In this document: positions 36,053 to 44,162 of the stretch, in pieces
How the letters are laid out: each line of letters begins with the position of its first letter
Numbering within the stretch: position 1 is the first letter of the stretch
NCBI RefSeq assembly: GCF_947497125.1
Contig: NZ_CANMFI010000001.1
Location: forward strand, 248,001 to 312,000
DNA: 64,000 nt
Origin: an uncultured Polaribacter sp.
GTDB taxonomy: Bacteria > Bacteroidota > Bacteroidia > Flavobacteriales > Flavobacteriaceae
Direction of reading: 5' to 3'
Made by a program: the position numbers and the translations under genes
Notes under the pieces: model-generated
The model's input: only the letters and a program-made list of their open reading frames with translations
Databases searched by the model: none
Told to the model about the DNA's origin: nothing

Positions 36053-36060
36053 CAAATTTA
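36053..36060 (-). promoter_or_regulatory. -7 element TAAATTTG for guaB
   Basis: Perfect TAnnTTTG on the minus strand, 25 nt before the guaB ATG; TAG stands 19 nt upstream in place of TTG. Confidence 0.5.
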
Positions 36061-36220
36061 CAATTAATAAATCAATTTTCTATGATTTACCTATACTTGT
36101 TTTATTCTCATTACCATATTATTTACTTGCTAGTAATTTATGAAGGAAAAATATTTTCATTTTTAAAACATTGACTTCTAGTAATTTAACTTTATTATTC
36201 TTATTTGTTCTAAATAAGCT

Positions 36221-36250
36221 TTGTAAATATGTTGTTGTGATGTATCTTTG
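36221..36250 (+). promoter_or_regulatory. Complete promoter of the TonB-dependent receptor gene
   Basis: TTG (36221-36223), exactly 19 nt, TATCTTTG (36243-36250). Full consensus; the expected leader is about 33 nt. No Fur-box-like palindrome was evident around it. Confidence 0.8.
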
Positions 36251-36289
36251 CACTCGAAATAAAAACTATTTATAATTAATCTAAATAAA

Positions 36290-38521
36290 ATGAGGAAAGT
36301 ACTTATTATTGCAACTACTTTATTTACAGTAGTATTAACTGCTCAAAAAGGTGAAAATAAAAAAGGGTCTTTAGACTCTATTCAGAAATTAGACGAAGTT
36401 ATTATTGCTACAAATGCCATATTAGGTAATAAATATGTTGCTAAAAACAGAACTGGTTCTGCGTATTATTTATCACCTAAAGAATTAAAAAAGTTTAGCT
36501 TTACAGATGTGTCAAGAGCATTAAGAATTGTGCCTGGTGTAAATATTTATGAAGAAGATGGTTTCGGGTTAAGACCTAATATTAGTTTGCGAGGTACATC
36601 GCCAGAAAGAAGTTCTAAAATAACTTTAATGGAAGATGGTGTATTAATTTCTCCTGCTCCATACAGCGCTTCTGCTGCCTATTATTTTCCTACAATTGCA
36701 AGAATGGAAGCTGTAGAAGTTTTAAAAGGTAGTAGTCAAGTTCAATATGGTCCTTTTACTACGGGCGGTGCAATCAATATGATTTCTACGCAAATACCTA
36801 ATGAGTTTGGTGGGCAAGTAAGAGCCAGTTACGGTAGTTTTAATTCGAACCAATTACATGCAAAAATTGGTGGTGGTAATGATAATTTTGGATACGCTTT
36901 AGAGTATTTAAATTATGGTTCTGATGGTTTTAAAACATTGCCAAGTGGTAAAAATACTGGTTTTAATAAAAATGATGTGGTTGCTAAAGTGCACGTTAAC
37001 CTTTTTCCTAAGGCTGCAATCCAACAATCTTTATCATTCAAATTTCAATATTCTGATGAAGTGGGTAATGAAACTTATTTAGGCTTGTCTGAAGAAGATT
37101 TTAACAGCAATCCTTTTTCTAGATATGCTGCTTCTGATAACGATAAAATGACCACAGATCATAGGCAGTATATGTTAACTCATAAATTGGTTTTTTCAAA
37201 AAATTTACAAATTACAACCACTGCATATCAAAATAACTTTGCAAGAAATTGGTACAAATTAAATGATGTTACTTTTAATGGCGATAAGCAGTCTATTGCA
37301 AATGTTTTAGAAAATCCTACTTCTTTTTCTAATCATTTTTCAATACTTAACGGGTCTGTAAATTCTGATGTTGATGTGCTAGGAATAAAAGCAAATAACA
37401 GAAAATATATTTCTAAAGGTATTCAGACAAAATTAGATTATCATTGGTATAATGGCGATTTTTTTCATGACTTAGAAATTGGACTTCGCCTTCATTATGA
37501 TGAAGAAGATCGTTTTCAATGGGTAGATAAATACAGTATTTCTAACCAAGGAGATTTACAATTAACTACCGCCGGAATACAAGGAAGTGATGCAAATAGA
37601 ATAAGTAGTGCAAATGCTTTTGCTTCTTATATTACTTATAAGTTGAAATTTAATAAATGGACCTTTACACCTGGTATACGTTACGAAAACATTACGTTAG
37701 AAAGAGAAGATTTTGGTACAAGCGATGTTACCAGATCTGGCGTAAACTTGTCTGAAAGACAAAACTCTGTGGGTGTATTTATACCTGGTATCGGATTCAA
37801 CCATAAATTTAATAACGAATTATCCCTTTTTGGTGGTGTACATAAAGGTTTTTCTCCTCCAGGAAATCAAGAAGAACAAAAGGCCGAAGAAAGTATTAAT
37901 TATGAGCTTGGTACTCGTTTTAATTTTGGAAAAATTAAAGGAGAACTTGTAGGTTTCTTTAACGATTATTCTAACCTATTAGGTAGCGATTTAGCTGCTT
38001 CTGGCGGAACTGGTTCTTTAAATCAATTTAATGCAGGCGAAGTGAATGTTAATGGTATTGAAGTTCTATTAAACTATAACTTTTTAAATGAAAAGGCTTT
38101 ATTTTCTCTTCCTTTTTCTTTTGGATACACCTTTACAAACACAGAGTTTTTAAATAGTTTTGGTAGTACAGATAGTCTTTGGGGCACTGTTGCCAAAGGA
38201 GATGAAATGCCATACATACCAAAACATCAATTTAATGCAACTCTATCTTTAGAGCATGCCAATTTCGAAATTAATTTAAACGGTCGTTATAATGGTGCTT
38301 TTAGAACTATGTCTGGTGCAGGTGATATTCCTGATAATGAAAAAGTAGCCTCTAATTTTATTATTGATGCTTCTAGTAAATATCATGTAAATAAAAATTT
38401 AAGTTTAACTGCAAATGTTATCAATGTTTTAAATAATACATATGCTGTCTCTAGAGTGCCAGCTGGTTTAAGACCAGGTCATCCATTCGGTATTTTTGGT
38501 GGATTAGAATTTAAGTTCTAA
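36290..38521 (+). CDS. TonB-dependent outer-membrane receptor, FecA-like
   Basis: 743 residues: signal peptide (about 1-18), a short TonB-box region (LDEVIIATN), plug domain and 22-strand barrel ending in an aromatic residue (GGLEFKF). The plug segment GLRPNISLRGTSPERSSKI and MEDGVLISPAPYSASAAYYFPT closely match what I know of FecA, the ferric dicitrate receptor, so an iron chelate is the most likely ligand. There is no CarboxypepD-like extension and no SusD partner, against a polysaccharide role. No fecI/fecR regulators are adjacent. The terminator at 38554 overlaps the end of the convergent gene. Confidence 0.9.
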   Translation: MRKVLIIATTLFTVVLTAQKGENKKGSLDSIQKLDEVIIATNAILGNKYVAKNRTGSAYYLSPKELKKFSFTDVSRALRIVPGVNIYEEDGFGLRPNISLRGTSPERSSKITLMEDGVLISPAPYSASAAYYFPTIARMEAVEVLKGSSQVQYGPFTTGGAINMISTQIPNEFGGQVRASYGSFNSNQLHAKIGGGNDNFGYALEYLNYGSDGFKTLPSGKNTGFNKNDVVAKVHVNLFPKAAIQQSLSFKFQYSDEVGNETYLGLSEEDFNSNPFSRYAASDNDKMTTDHRQYMLTHKLVFSKNLQITTTAYQNNFARNWYKLNDVTFNGDKQSIANVLENPTSFSNHFSILNGSVNSDVDVLGIKANNRKYISKGIQTKLDYHWYNGDFFHDLEIGLRLHYDEEDRFQWVDKYSISNQGDLQLTTAGIQGSDANRISSANAFASYITYKLKFNKWTFTPGIRYENITLEREDFGTSDVTRSGVNLSERQNSVGVFIPGIGFNHKFNNELSLFGGVHKGFSPPGNQEEQKAEESINYELGTRFNFGKIKGELVGFFNDYSNLLGSDLAASGGTGSLNQFNAGEVNVNGIEVLLNYNFLNEKALFSLPFSFGYTFTNTEFLNSFGSTDSLWGTVAKGDEMPYIPKHQFNATLSLEHANFEINLNGRYNGAFRTMSGAGDIPDNEKVASNFIIDASSKYHVNKNLSLTANVINVLNNTYAVSRVPAGLRPGHPFGIFGGLEFKF

Positions 38522-38553
38522 TAACCAAACTAGAGATAAACTAAATGACAAAG

Positions 38554-38586
38554 AAGAACGCTTTACTTAAGGCGTTCTTTTTTTTG
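38554..38586 (+). terminator. Terminator of the TonB receptor gene, overlapping the end of the nucleotidase gene
   Basis: AAGAACGC / GCGTTCTT (38554-38561, 38572-38579) with a 10-nt loop and a long T run. Its right arm and T run encode the last codons of the minus-strand nucleotidase (stop at 38563). Confidence 0.75.
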
Positions 38587-40083
38587 CTTTAAAAATATAA
38601 TTACTGCTTTTCTAATATCCGAAGAAATAGCTGTAGAGTTTGTTTCAGCAATACTAATTACTTCTTTGTTTTCTTTGGATAAAAAAGGAATGTCGAATCC
38701 TTTTAATAAGTAATCAGAAAATGCGACTGTGTATATGTTATTTTCTTGTAGTTTTTGGTTTTTAATGTACCACTTCTCTCCTACTTTATTAGCATTAAAA
38801 CGCTGTAAATAAGCTCCGGTACCTGCCGCTAAATGACCATAATCTAAAACTCTTTTTAACAAACGACCTTTAATCTTTACCTTTAAGATAGATCCACCAT
38901 AAGGCAATACTCTAAAAATATCTACAGCATTAATAGCGCCTTCTAATTGATCATCAATTCTAATAGAACCGCCATTTACCAGTGCGCAATCTACTGTATC
39001 ATCGAATGCAAAAGACATCGATTGGGTTATTAAATGTCCCAAATTTGTTTGCGTACTTCTAATTGGGGTATCTCTACCATCTAAAGGGGTGTTTGCTGTG
39101 AAAATTATTTCGTCTGGAGACTCTATTATATCTTTAATTTTAGCATTTAAAATAGTTTGCCATTTGCCTACAATTTCTGCTATTTTAGCATCGGGTTGTA
39201 TGGTAGAATTTACTTCTTTTAGCTCAGAGTTTACAATAGTGTTTTTAGTTTTTTTATCAAACGTTATCTTATGAATATATACTGTTTTTGCATTTGCATC
39301 TGCCTTTGTTATTAGTACATTACCAACTTTATTCATACTATTGGTATGCTCATGACCGCCCATTATTAATGGAATGTTAGGTATTAGTTTTGCAATTCTT
39401 TTGTCGTTGGTTAATTTTACATGTGTTAAGCCAAACACAATATCTACTTTATCTTTAATTGCAGCATAAGAGGCTCTAGCTTTTACAAACATATTGCCAT
39501 ATTCTACATATTCTTTTGGATTAGAAGGTATGCAAACACTAATAAACCCTATCTTTATTTTGGTGCCATCATTATCTTGTAGTTCTTTGATAAAAGTTTC
39601 ATGTAAAGGTTCTCTTTGTTTGTTTATTTCTTTGTAAAAAGGGATAGATCCCTCGGCAGTTTTTAGTTTTACATTGGCAGAAATCCACGGAAAATTACTT
39701 TCATTGAACCTTTTTTGAAGGTCATTCTTAGAAACATCAAATTCATGGTTGCCAAAAGCAACTAAATCAAAATTCATGGCATTCATCACTTCTACCATCT
39801 GTTTGCCCTTTACCCTTTCTCCTGCTACTTTTAAGGTGCCTAACAAAGACGGATTTAAAAAATCGCCAGCCATAAAAAGCAGGGTGTTTTTGTTTTCTTT
39901 TAATAGGTTTTTATGAATCGTTTCTACTCTTGCCATTCCGCCGAATTCACCTCCTTGTATCGGTGCAATTTCATAAACGTCATTTAATTGTAAAAAGGTA
40001 AACTCAATTTTATGATCGTCTTTTTTACAAGATGATACTAATAATATCAATATAAAATAGATGTGTGGTTTTAGAAATTTCAT
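38563..40083 (-). CDS. Bifunctional metallophosphatase/5'-nucleotidase, lipoprotein
   Basis: 506 residues. Lipoprotein signal with lipobox LVSSC (Cys about residue 19), so envelope-anchored. The N-terminal calcineurin-type domain has LNDVYE, AGDFLNPS, GNHEFD and GGHEH; the C-terminal 5'-nucleotidase domain has NGGSIR and later YGGSIL. It releases phosphate and nucleosides from nucleotides outside the cytoplasm. The first motif reads NDVYE where UshA-type enzymes have NDxHG, so one metal-ligand His is replaced; other members of the family I recall share this. Convergent with the receptor gene. Confidence 0.9.
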   Translation of the reverse strand: MKFLKPHIYFILILLVSSCKKDDHKIEFTFLQLNDVYEIAPIQGGEFGGMARVETIHKNLLKENKNTLLFMAGDFLNPSLLGTLKVAGERVKGKQMVEVMNAMNFDLVAFGNHEFDVSKNDLQKRFNESNFPWISANVKLKTAEGSIPFYKEINKQREPLHETFIKELQDNDGTKIKIGFISVCIPSNPKEYVEYGNMFVKARASYAAIKDKVDIVFGLTHVKLTNDKRIAKLIPNIPLIMGGHEHTNSMNKVGNVLITKADANAKTVYIHKITFDKKTKNTIVNSELKEVNSTIQPDAKIAEIVGKWQTILNAKIKDIIESPDEIIFTANTPLDGRDTPIRSTQTNLGHLITQSMSFAFDDTVDCALVNGGSIRIDDQLEGAINAVDIFRVLPYGGSILKVKIKGRLLKRVLDYGHLAAGTGAYLQRFNANKVGEKWYIKNQKLQENNIYTVAFSDYLLKGFDIPFLSKENKEVISIAETNSTAISSDIRKAVIIFLKQKKERLK

Positions 40084-40106
40084 TAAAAAGGTGTAAAAAA
40101 ATAGGT

Positions 40107-40964
40107 TTATAAAAGGATCTCTAAAGCTTTATTATAGGCGCTTTCGAAACTCATTGGTTTGATGTTGGTAATGGCTTTTTTTGCAGTAAAATAGCTTAAT
40201 AATTTTTCAGTTGGCATATTACCTGTCAACTCATCTTTTGCCATTGGGCAACCTCCAAAACCCTTGATAGCACCATCAAACCTATTGCAACCTGCTGTGT
40301 ATGCGGCATCTACTTTTTCGAACCATTTATCGGGTGTAGTGTGTAAATGAGCACCAAACTCTATATTAGGGTATTGCGAGATTAAGTTTGAAAACAAGTA
40401 CTTTATATCTTCTGGTGTAGAGCTGCCAATAGTATCTGATAAAGACAAGATAGAAACCCCCATTTTAGATAGTTTTTCTGTCCAATTAGCTACAATTTCA
40501 ACATTCCAAGGGTCTCCATACGGATTGCCAAAACCCATCGATAAATAAGCAACAACTTGTTTGTTATTTTTAGTAGCAATATTTAAAACATTGTCTAAAG
40601 TATGGATAGATTCTGCAATTGTTTTGTGCGTATTACGCATCTGAAAGTTTTCTGAGATTGAAAATGGGTATCCTAAATAATCAATTTCTTCAAATTGTAC
40701 GGCATCGTTTGCTCCTCTGGTATTTGCTATAATTGCTAATAATTTACTGCTAGTTTTAGAAAGGTCTAATTTTGATAAAACTGCGGCAGTATCTCGCATT
40801 TGCGGTATTGCTTTTGGTGATACAAAACTACCAAAATCAATAGTATCAAACCCAACTTTAAGTAGAGAGTTTATGTACAATGCCTTTTTTTCTGTAGAAA
40901 TAAAATGAGATTTTATTCCTTGCATTGCATCTCGTGGGCATTCTATAATTTTGACTTGCTTCAT
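40107..40964 (-). CDS. Hydroxymethylglutaryl-CoA lyase
   Basis: 285 residues from ATG 40964. Splits HMG-CoA to acetyl-CoA and acetoacetate, last step of leucine breakdown. Motifs: ECPRDAMQ with Arg11, Asp12 and Gln15 at the active site, SLSDTIG, the metal-binding HLHTTP, and the catalytic cysteine loop GGCPMAKDELTGNMPTE. The frame extends to a TTG at 40973, but that codon is part of the -7 element TATCTTTG, so ATG 40964 is the start and the mRNA would be nearly leaderless. It lies 23 nt before the nucleotidase gene in the same direction, so co-transcription is possible. Confidence 0.93.
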   Translation of the reverse strand: MKQVKIIECPRDAMQGIKSHFISTEKKALYINSLLKVGFDTIDFGSFVSPKAIPQMRDTAAVLSKLDLSKTSSKLLAIIANTRGANDAVQFEEIDYLGYPFSISENFQMRNTHKTIAESIHTLDNVLNIATKNNKQVVAYLSMGFGNPYGDPWNVEIVANWTEKLSKMGVSILSLSDTIGSSTPEDIKYLFSNLISQYPNIEFGAHLHTTPDKWFEKVDAAYTAGCNRFDGAIKGFGGCPMAKDELTGNMPTEKLLSYFTAKKAITNIKPMSFESAYNKALEILL

Positions 40965-40970
40965 TTTAAT

Positions 40971-40999
40971 CAAAGATAAAAATTCTAATCTATCAACAA
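40971..40999 (-). promoter_or_regulatory. Promoter of the HMG-CoA lyase gene
   Basis: On the minus strand: TTG (40999-40997), 18 nt, TATCTTTG (40978-40971). It ends only 6 nt before the ATG at 40964, implying a very short or absent leader. Confidence 0.65.
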
Positions 41000-41170
41000 A
41001 GCATTTTAATTGAATATTGATGTAATTTTAAAAAGAACTATAATATTAAAATTTCTTAAAAATATCAGGCTTAATTAATCAATTCAATAAAATTTAATAA
41101 ACTATAGGCCTATTTTCTTTAAATGGATTTTTTATGCTGATATTTGTTATTTAAACAACGATTTTTTTTG

Positions 41171-44077
41171 ATGATTGATAATGCTACTTTAAAAAAATTA
41201 AACAATTCGCTTTCAGGAACTGTTTTGTTTGATGATTTACACAAAACATTATATGCAACCGATGCATCTGTATACCGTAAAATACCTTTAGCAGTCGCTT
41301 TTCCTAAAACGGCACAAGATATTAAAACACTTATTTCGTTTGCAACGCAAAATAAGATTACTTTAATACCAAGAACAGCGGGTACTTCTTTGGCAGGGCA
41401 ATGTGTTGGCGACGGAATTGTTGTAGACGTTTCTAAGCATTTTACCAATATTATTTCTTTTGATGAAAATGCCAGAACAATAAAGTTACAGCCAGGTATT
41501 GTTAGAGATTCTTTAAATGTTTATCTAAAAGAATTTGGTCTTTTCTTCGGCCCCAACACATCTACTTCAAATAGATGTATGATTGGTGGTATGGTTGGTA
41601 ATAATTCATCTGGTAGTACGTCTATTAAATACGGAGTTACTAGAGATAAAGTTTTAGAAATTGAAGCTATTTTAAGTGATGGCTCTTCTGCAATATTTAA
41701 AGAAATTAGTTCTAAAGAATTCTTAGAAAAAGCATCACAAACAACCTTAGAAGGTAAAATTTATAAGGCTATTTTTGAAGAGCTTTCTAATACAGAAAAT
41801 CAACAAGAAATTCACAAAGAGTTTCCCAAAGAAACCATTCATAGAAGGTGTACAGGCTATGCTGTTGACGAGTTTTTAAAGTCTGATTTATTTGGTGGGC
41901 AATTACCCACCATTAATGTTGCGAAGCTTTTATGTGGTAGCGAGGGCACCTTGGCTTTTACCACTTCTATCACTCTTCAATTAGATGCTTTACCACCAAA
42001 GGAAAGTATTATGGTTTGTACTCATTTTAACAGTATTAACGAGAGTTTAAAAGCTACTGTTATTGCTATGAATCATAATTTATACAATTGCGAACTAATG
42101 GATAAAACCATTTTAGATTGCACAAAAAACAATAGAGAATTAGCAAAAAATAGGTTTTTTTTACAAGGCGATCCTGAAGCTGTTTTAATGCTAGAAGTTG
42201 CCGCAGAGACCAAAGAAGAAGTTGCCGTTTTAGCAGATAAGTTAATTGCAGATTTAGAAAAAAATAACTTCGGATACCATCATCCAAAAGTATACGGACA
42301 AGATATTGCCAAAGTTCATTACCTACGAAAAGCAGGTTTGGGTGCATTGGCAAATATTATTGGTGATAAAAAAGCAGTTGCCTGTATAGAAGATACTGCG
42401 GTTGCTCTCGAAGATTTACCAAGTTATATAGAAGAGTTTACCAAAATTATGGCTAGGTATAAGCAAAGCGCTGTTTACTATGCTCATGCTGGTGCCGGAG
42501 AATTGCATTTAAGACCAATTTTAAATTTAAAGAAAAAAGAAGATGTTGTTTTATTTAGAAAAATAACAACAGAAACAGCGCAACTTGTAAAAAAATACAA
42601 AGGCTCTTTTAGTGGAGAACATGGCGATGGTATTGTACGAGCTGAATTTATTCCCTTAATGATTGGTGAAAAAAACTATCAATTATTAAGACGAATTAAA
42701 AAAGCTTTTGACACGAATAATGTTTTTAATCAAGGTAAAATAACTGATGCTTTTTCGATGGACGAAAGTCTACGTTACCAAGTAGATAGAAACGAACCAG
42801 TTATCAAAACAATTCAAGATTTTTCTGATAGTGAAGGAATTTTAAAGTTAGCGGAAAAATGTAATGGTTCTGGCGATTGTAGAAAGCCTGTAGAAGCTGG
42901 TGGTACCATGTGCCCTAGCTACAGAGCTACTAAAGACGAAAAAGATACAACCCGAGCTAGAGCTAATACTTTGCGAGAATTTTTAACAAATAATACTGCC
43001 GATAATAAGTTTGACGCTAAAGAGTTAAAAGAAGTTTTCGATTTATGCTTAAGCTGTAAGGCTTGTGCTTCAGAATGCCCAAGTAACGTAGATGTTGCAA
43101 GTTTAAAGGCAGAATTTTTATACCAATACCAAGAAACCAATGGGTATAGCTTTAGAAGTAAGATGTTTGCAAATAATGCCAAGTATAATAAACTAGGAGC
43201 TTTATTGCCCTCTGTTACTAATTTTATTACCAATACAAGCCTTACCAAAAAAATATTAGGAGTTGCCCAAGAAAGAACGGTACCTAAATTAGCAAAACAA
43301 ACACTTGCCAGCTGGCTAAAGAATAGAAAAACGATAGATTATAAATCAAACTCTAAAGTTGTTTATTTATTTAATGACGAGTTTACTAATTTTTATGATG
43401 TTTCAATAGGAAAAGATGCTATTGTTTTGTTAGAAAAATTAGGGTATCAAGTTAAAAATATTGCCCATGATGAAAGTGGTAGAAGTCATATTTCTAAAGG
43501 GTTTTTAAAACAAGCGAAACAAATTTGTAACAATAATGTACGTATTTTTAAAGACATTATTACAGATAAAACCCCTTTAATTGGTATCGAGCCTTCTGCA
43601 ATTTTAACTTTTAAAGACGAATACATTCGGTTGGCAGATGATAAAAAATCTGCAGAAAAAATTGCTTTAAACTGTTTTACGTTCGAAGAATTTTTATCAA
43701 AAGAATTAGAAAACCAACAAATTGATACTTCTTTGTTTACCGACACTTCTAAAACATTAAAAATTCATGGTCATTGCCATCAAAAAGCTTTAACAGGTAC
43801 TTTTGCGGGTTTTAAAATGCTTAGCATTCCTAAAAACTACTCAGTTACCATTTTAAATACAGGTTGTTGCGGTATGGCAGGTTCTTTCGGATATGAAAAA
43901 GAACATTATAAAGTATCTATGCAAGTTGGTGAAGATACCTTGTTTCCTAAAATTAGAAATTGTGCAGAAACTACAGAAATTGCAGCTTCTGGAACAAGTT
44001 GTAGACATCAAATTTTTGATGGTACAAAGCGTATTGCAAAACACCCAATTACACTTTTAAAAGAAGCCTTAATTTAA
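41171..44077 (+). CDS. FAD-linked oxidase fused to a 4Fe-4S/CCG reductase (D-lactate dehydrogenase/GlcD-GlpC type)
   Basis: 968 residues. N-terminal FAD-binding PCMH domain (PRTAGTSLAGQCVGDG, GGMVGNNSSGSTSIKYG), FAD-oxidase C-terminal domain to about 530 with SGEHGDGIVRAEFI, then two 4Fe-4S binding cysteine groups (CNGSGDCRK ... MCPSY; CLSCKACASECPS) and a CCG domain (HGHCHQKAL, NTGCCGMAGSFG). Such fusions oxidise D-2-hydroxy acids such as D-lactate and pass electrons to the quinone pool. ATG 41171 is chosen; an upstream TTG (41144) is within a GATATTTG -7-like element (41139-41146). It stands alone with its own terminator. Confidence 0.9.
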   Translation: MIDNATLKKLNNSLSGTVLFDDLHKTLYATDASVYRKIPLAVAFPKTAQDIKTLISFATQNKITLIPRTAGTSLAGQCVGDGIVVDVSKHFTNIISFDENARTIKLQPGIVRDSLNVYLKEFGLFFGPNTSTSNRCMIGGMVGNNSSGSTSIKYGVTRDKVLEIEAILSDGSSAIFKEISSKEFLEKASQTTLEGKIYKAIFEELSNTENQQEIHKEFPKETIHRRCTGYAVDEFLKSDLFGGQLPTINVAKLLCGSEGTLAFTTSITLQLDALPPKESIMVCTHFNSINESLKATVIAMNHNLYNCELMDKTILDCTKNNRELAKNRFFLQGDPEAVLMLEVAAETKEEVAVLADKLIADLEKNNFGYHHPKVYGQDIAKVHYLRKAGLGALANIIGDKKAVACIEDTAVALEDLPSYIEEFTKIMARYKQSAVYYAHAGAGELHLRPILNLKKKEDVVLFRKITTETAQLVKKYKGSFSGEHGDGIVRAEFIPLMIGEKNYQLLRRIKKAFDTNNVFNQGKITDAFSMDESLRYQVDRNEPVIKTIQDFSDSEGILKLAEKCNGSGDCRKPVEAGGTMCPSYRATKDEKDTTRARANTLREFLTNNTADNKFDAKELKEVFDLCLSCKACASECPSNVDVASLKAEFLYQYQETNGYSFRSKMFANNAKYNKLGALLPSVTNFITNTSLTKKILGVAQERTVPKLAKQTLASWLKNRKTIDYKSNSKVVYLFNDEFTNFYDVSIGKDAIVLLEKLGYQVKNIAHDESGRSHISKGFLKQAKQICNNNVRIFKDIITDKTPLIGIEPSAILTFKDEYIRLADDKKSAEKIALNCFTFEEFLSKELENQQIDTSLFTDTSKTLKIHGHCHQKALTGTFAGFKMLSIPKNYSVTILNTGCCGMAGSFGYEKEHYKVSMQVGEDTLFPKIRNCAETTEIAASGTSCRHQIFDGTKRIAKHPITLLKEALI

Positions 44078-44117
44078 TTAGAGTTATTAAAACGCTGTAT
44101 GTTAATTTTATAAACAA

Positions 44118-44147
44118 AAAAAAAGCCTTATTTCTAAGGCTTTTTTT
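44118..44147. terminator. Bidirectional terminator between the FAD/FeS dehydrogenase gene and valS
   Basis: 13-bp stem AAAAAAAGCCTTA / TAAGGCTTTTTTT (44118-44130, 44135-44147), loop TTTC. Confidence 0.9.
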
Positions 44148-44162
44148 ACGATTTATTTTTAG

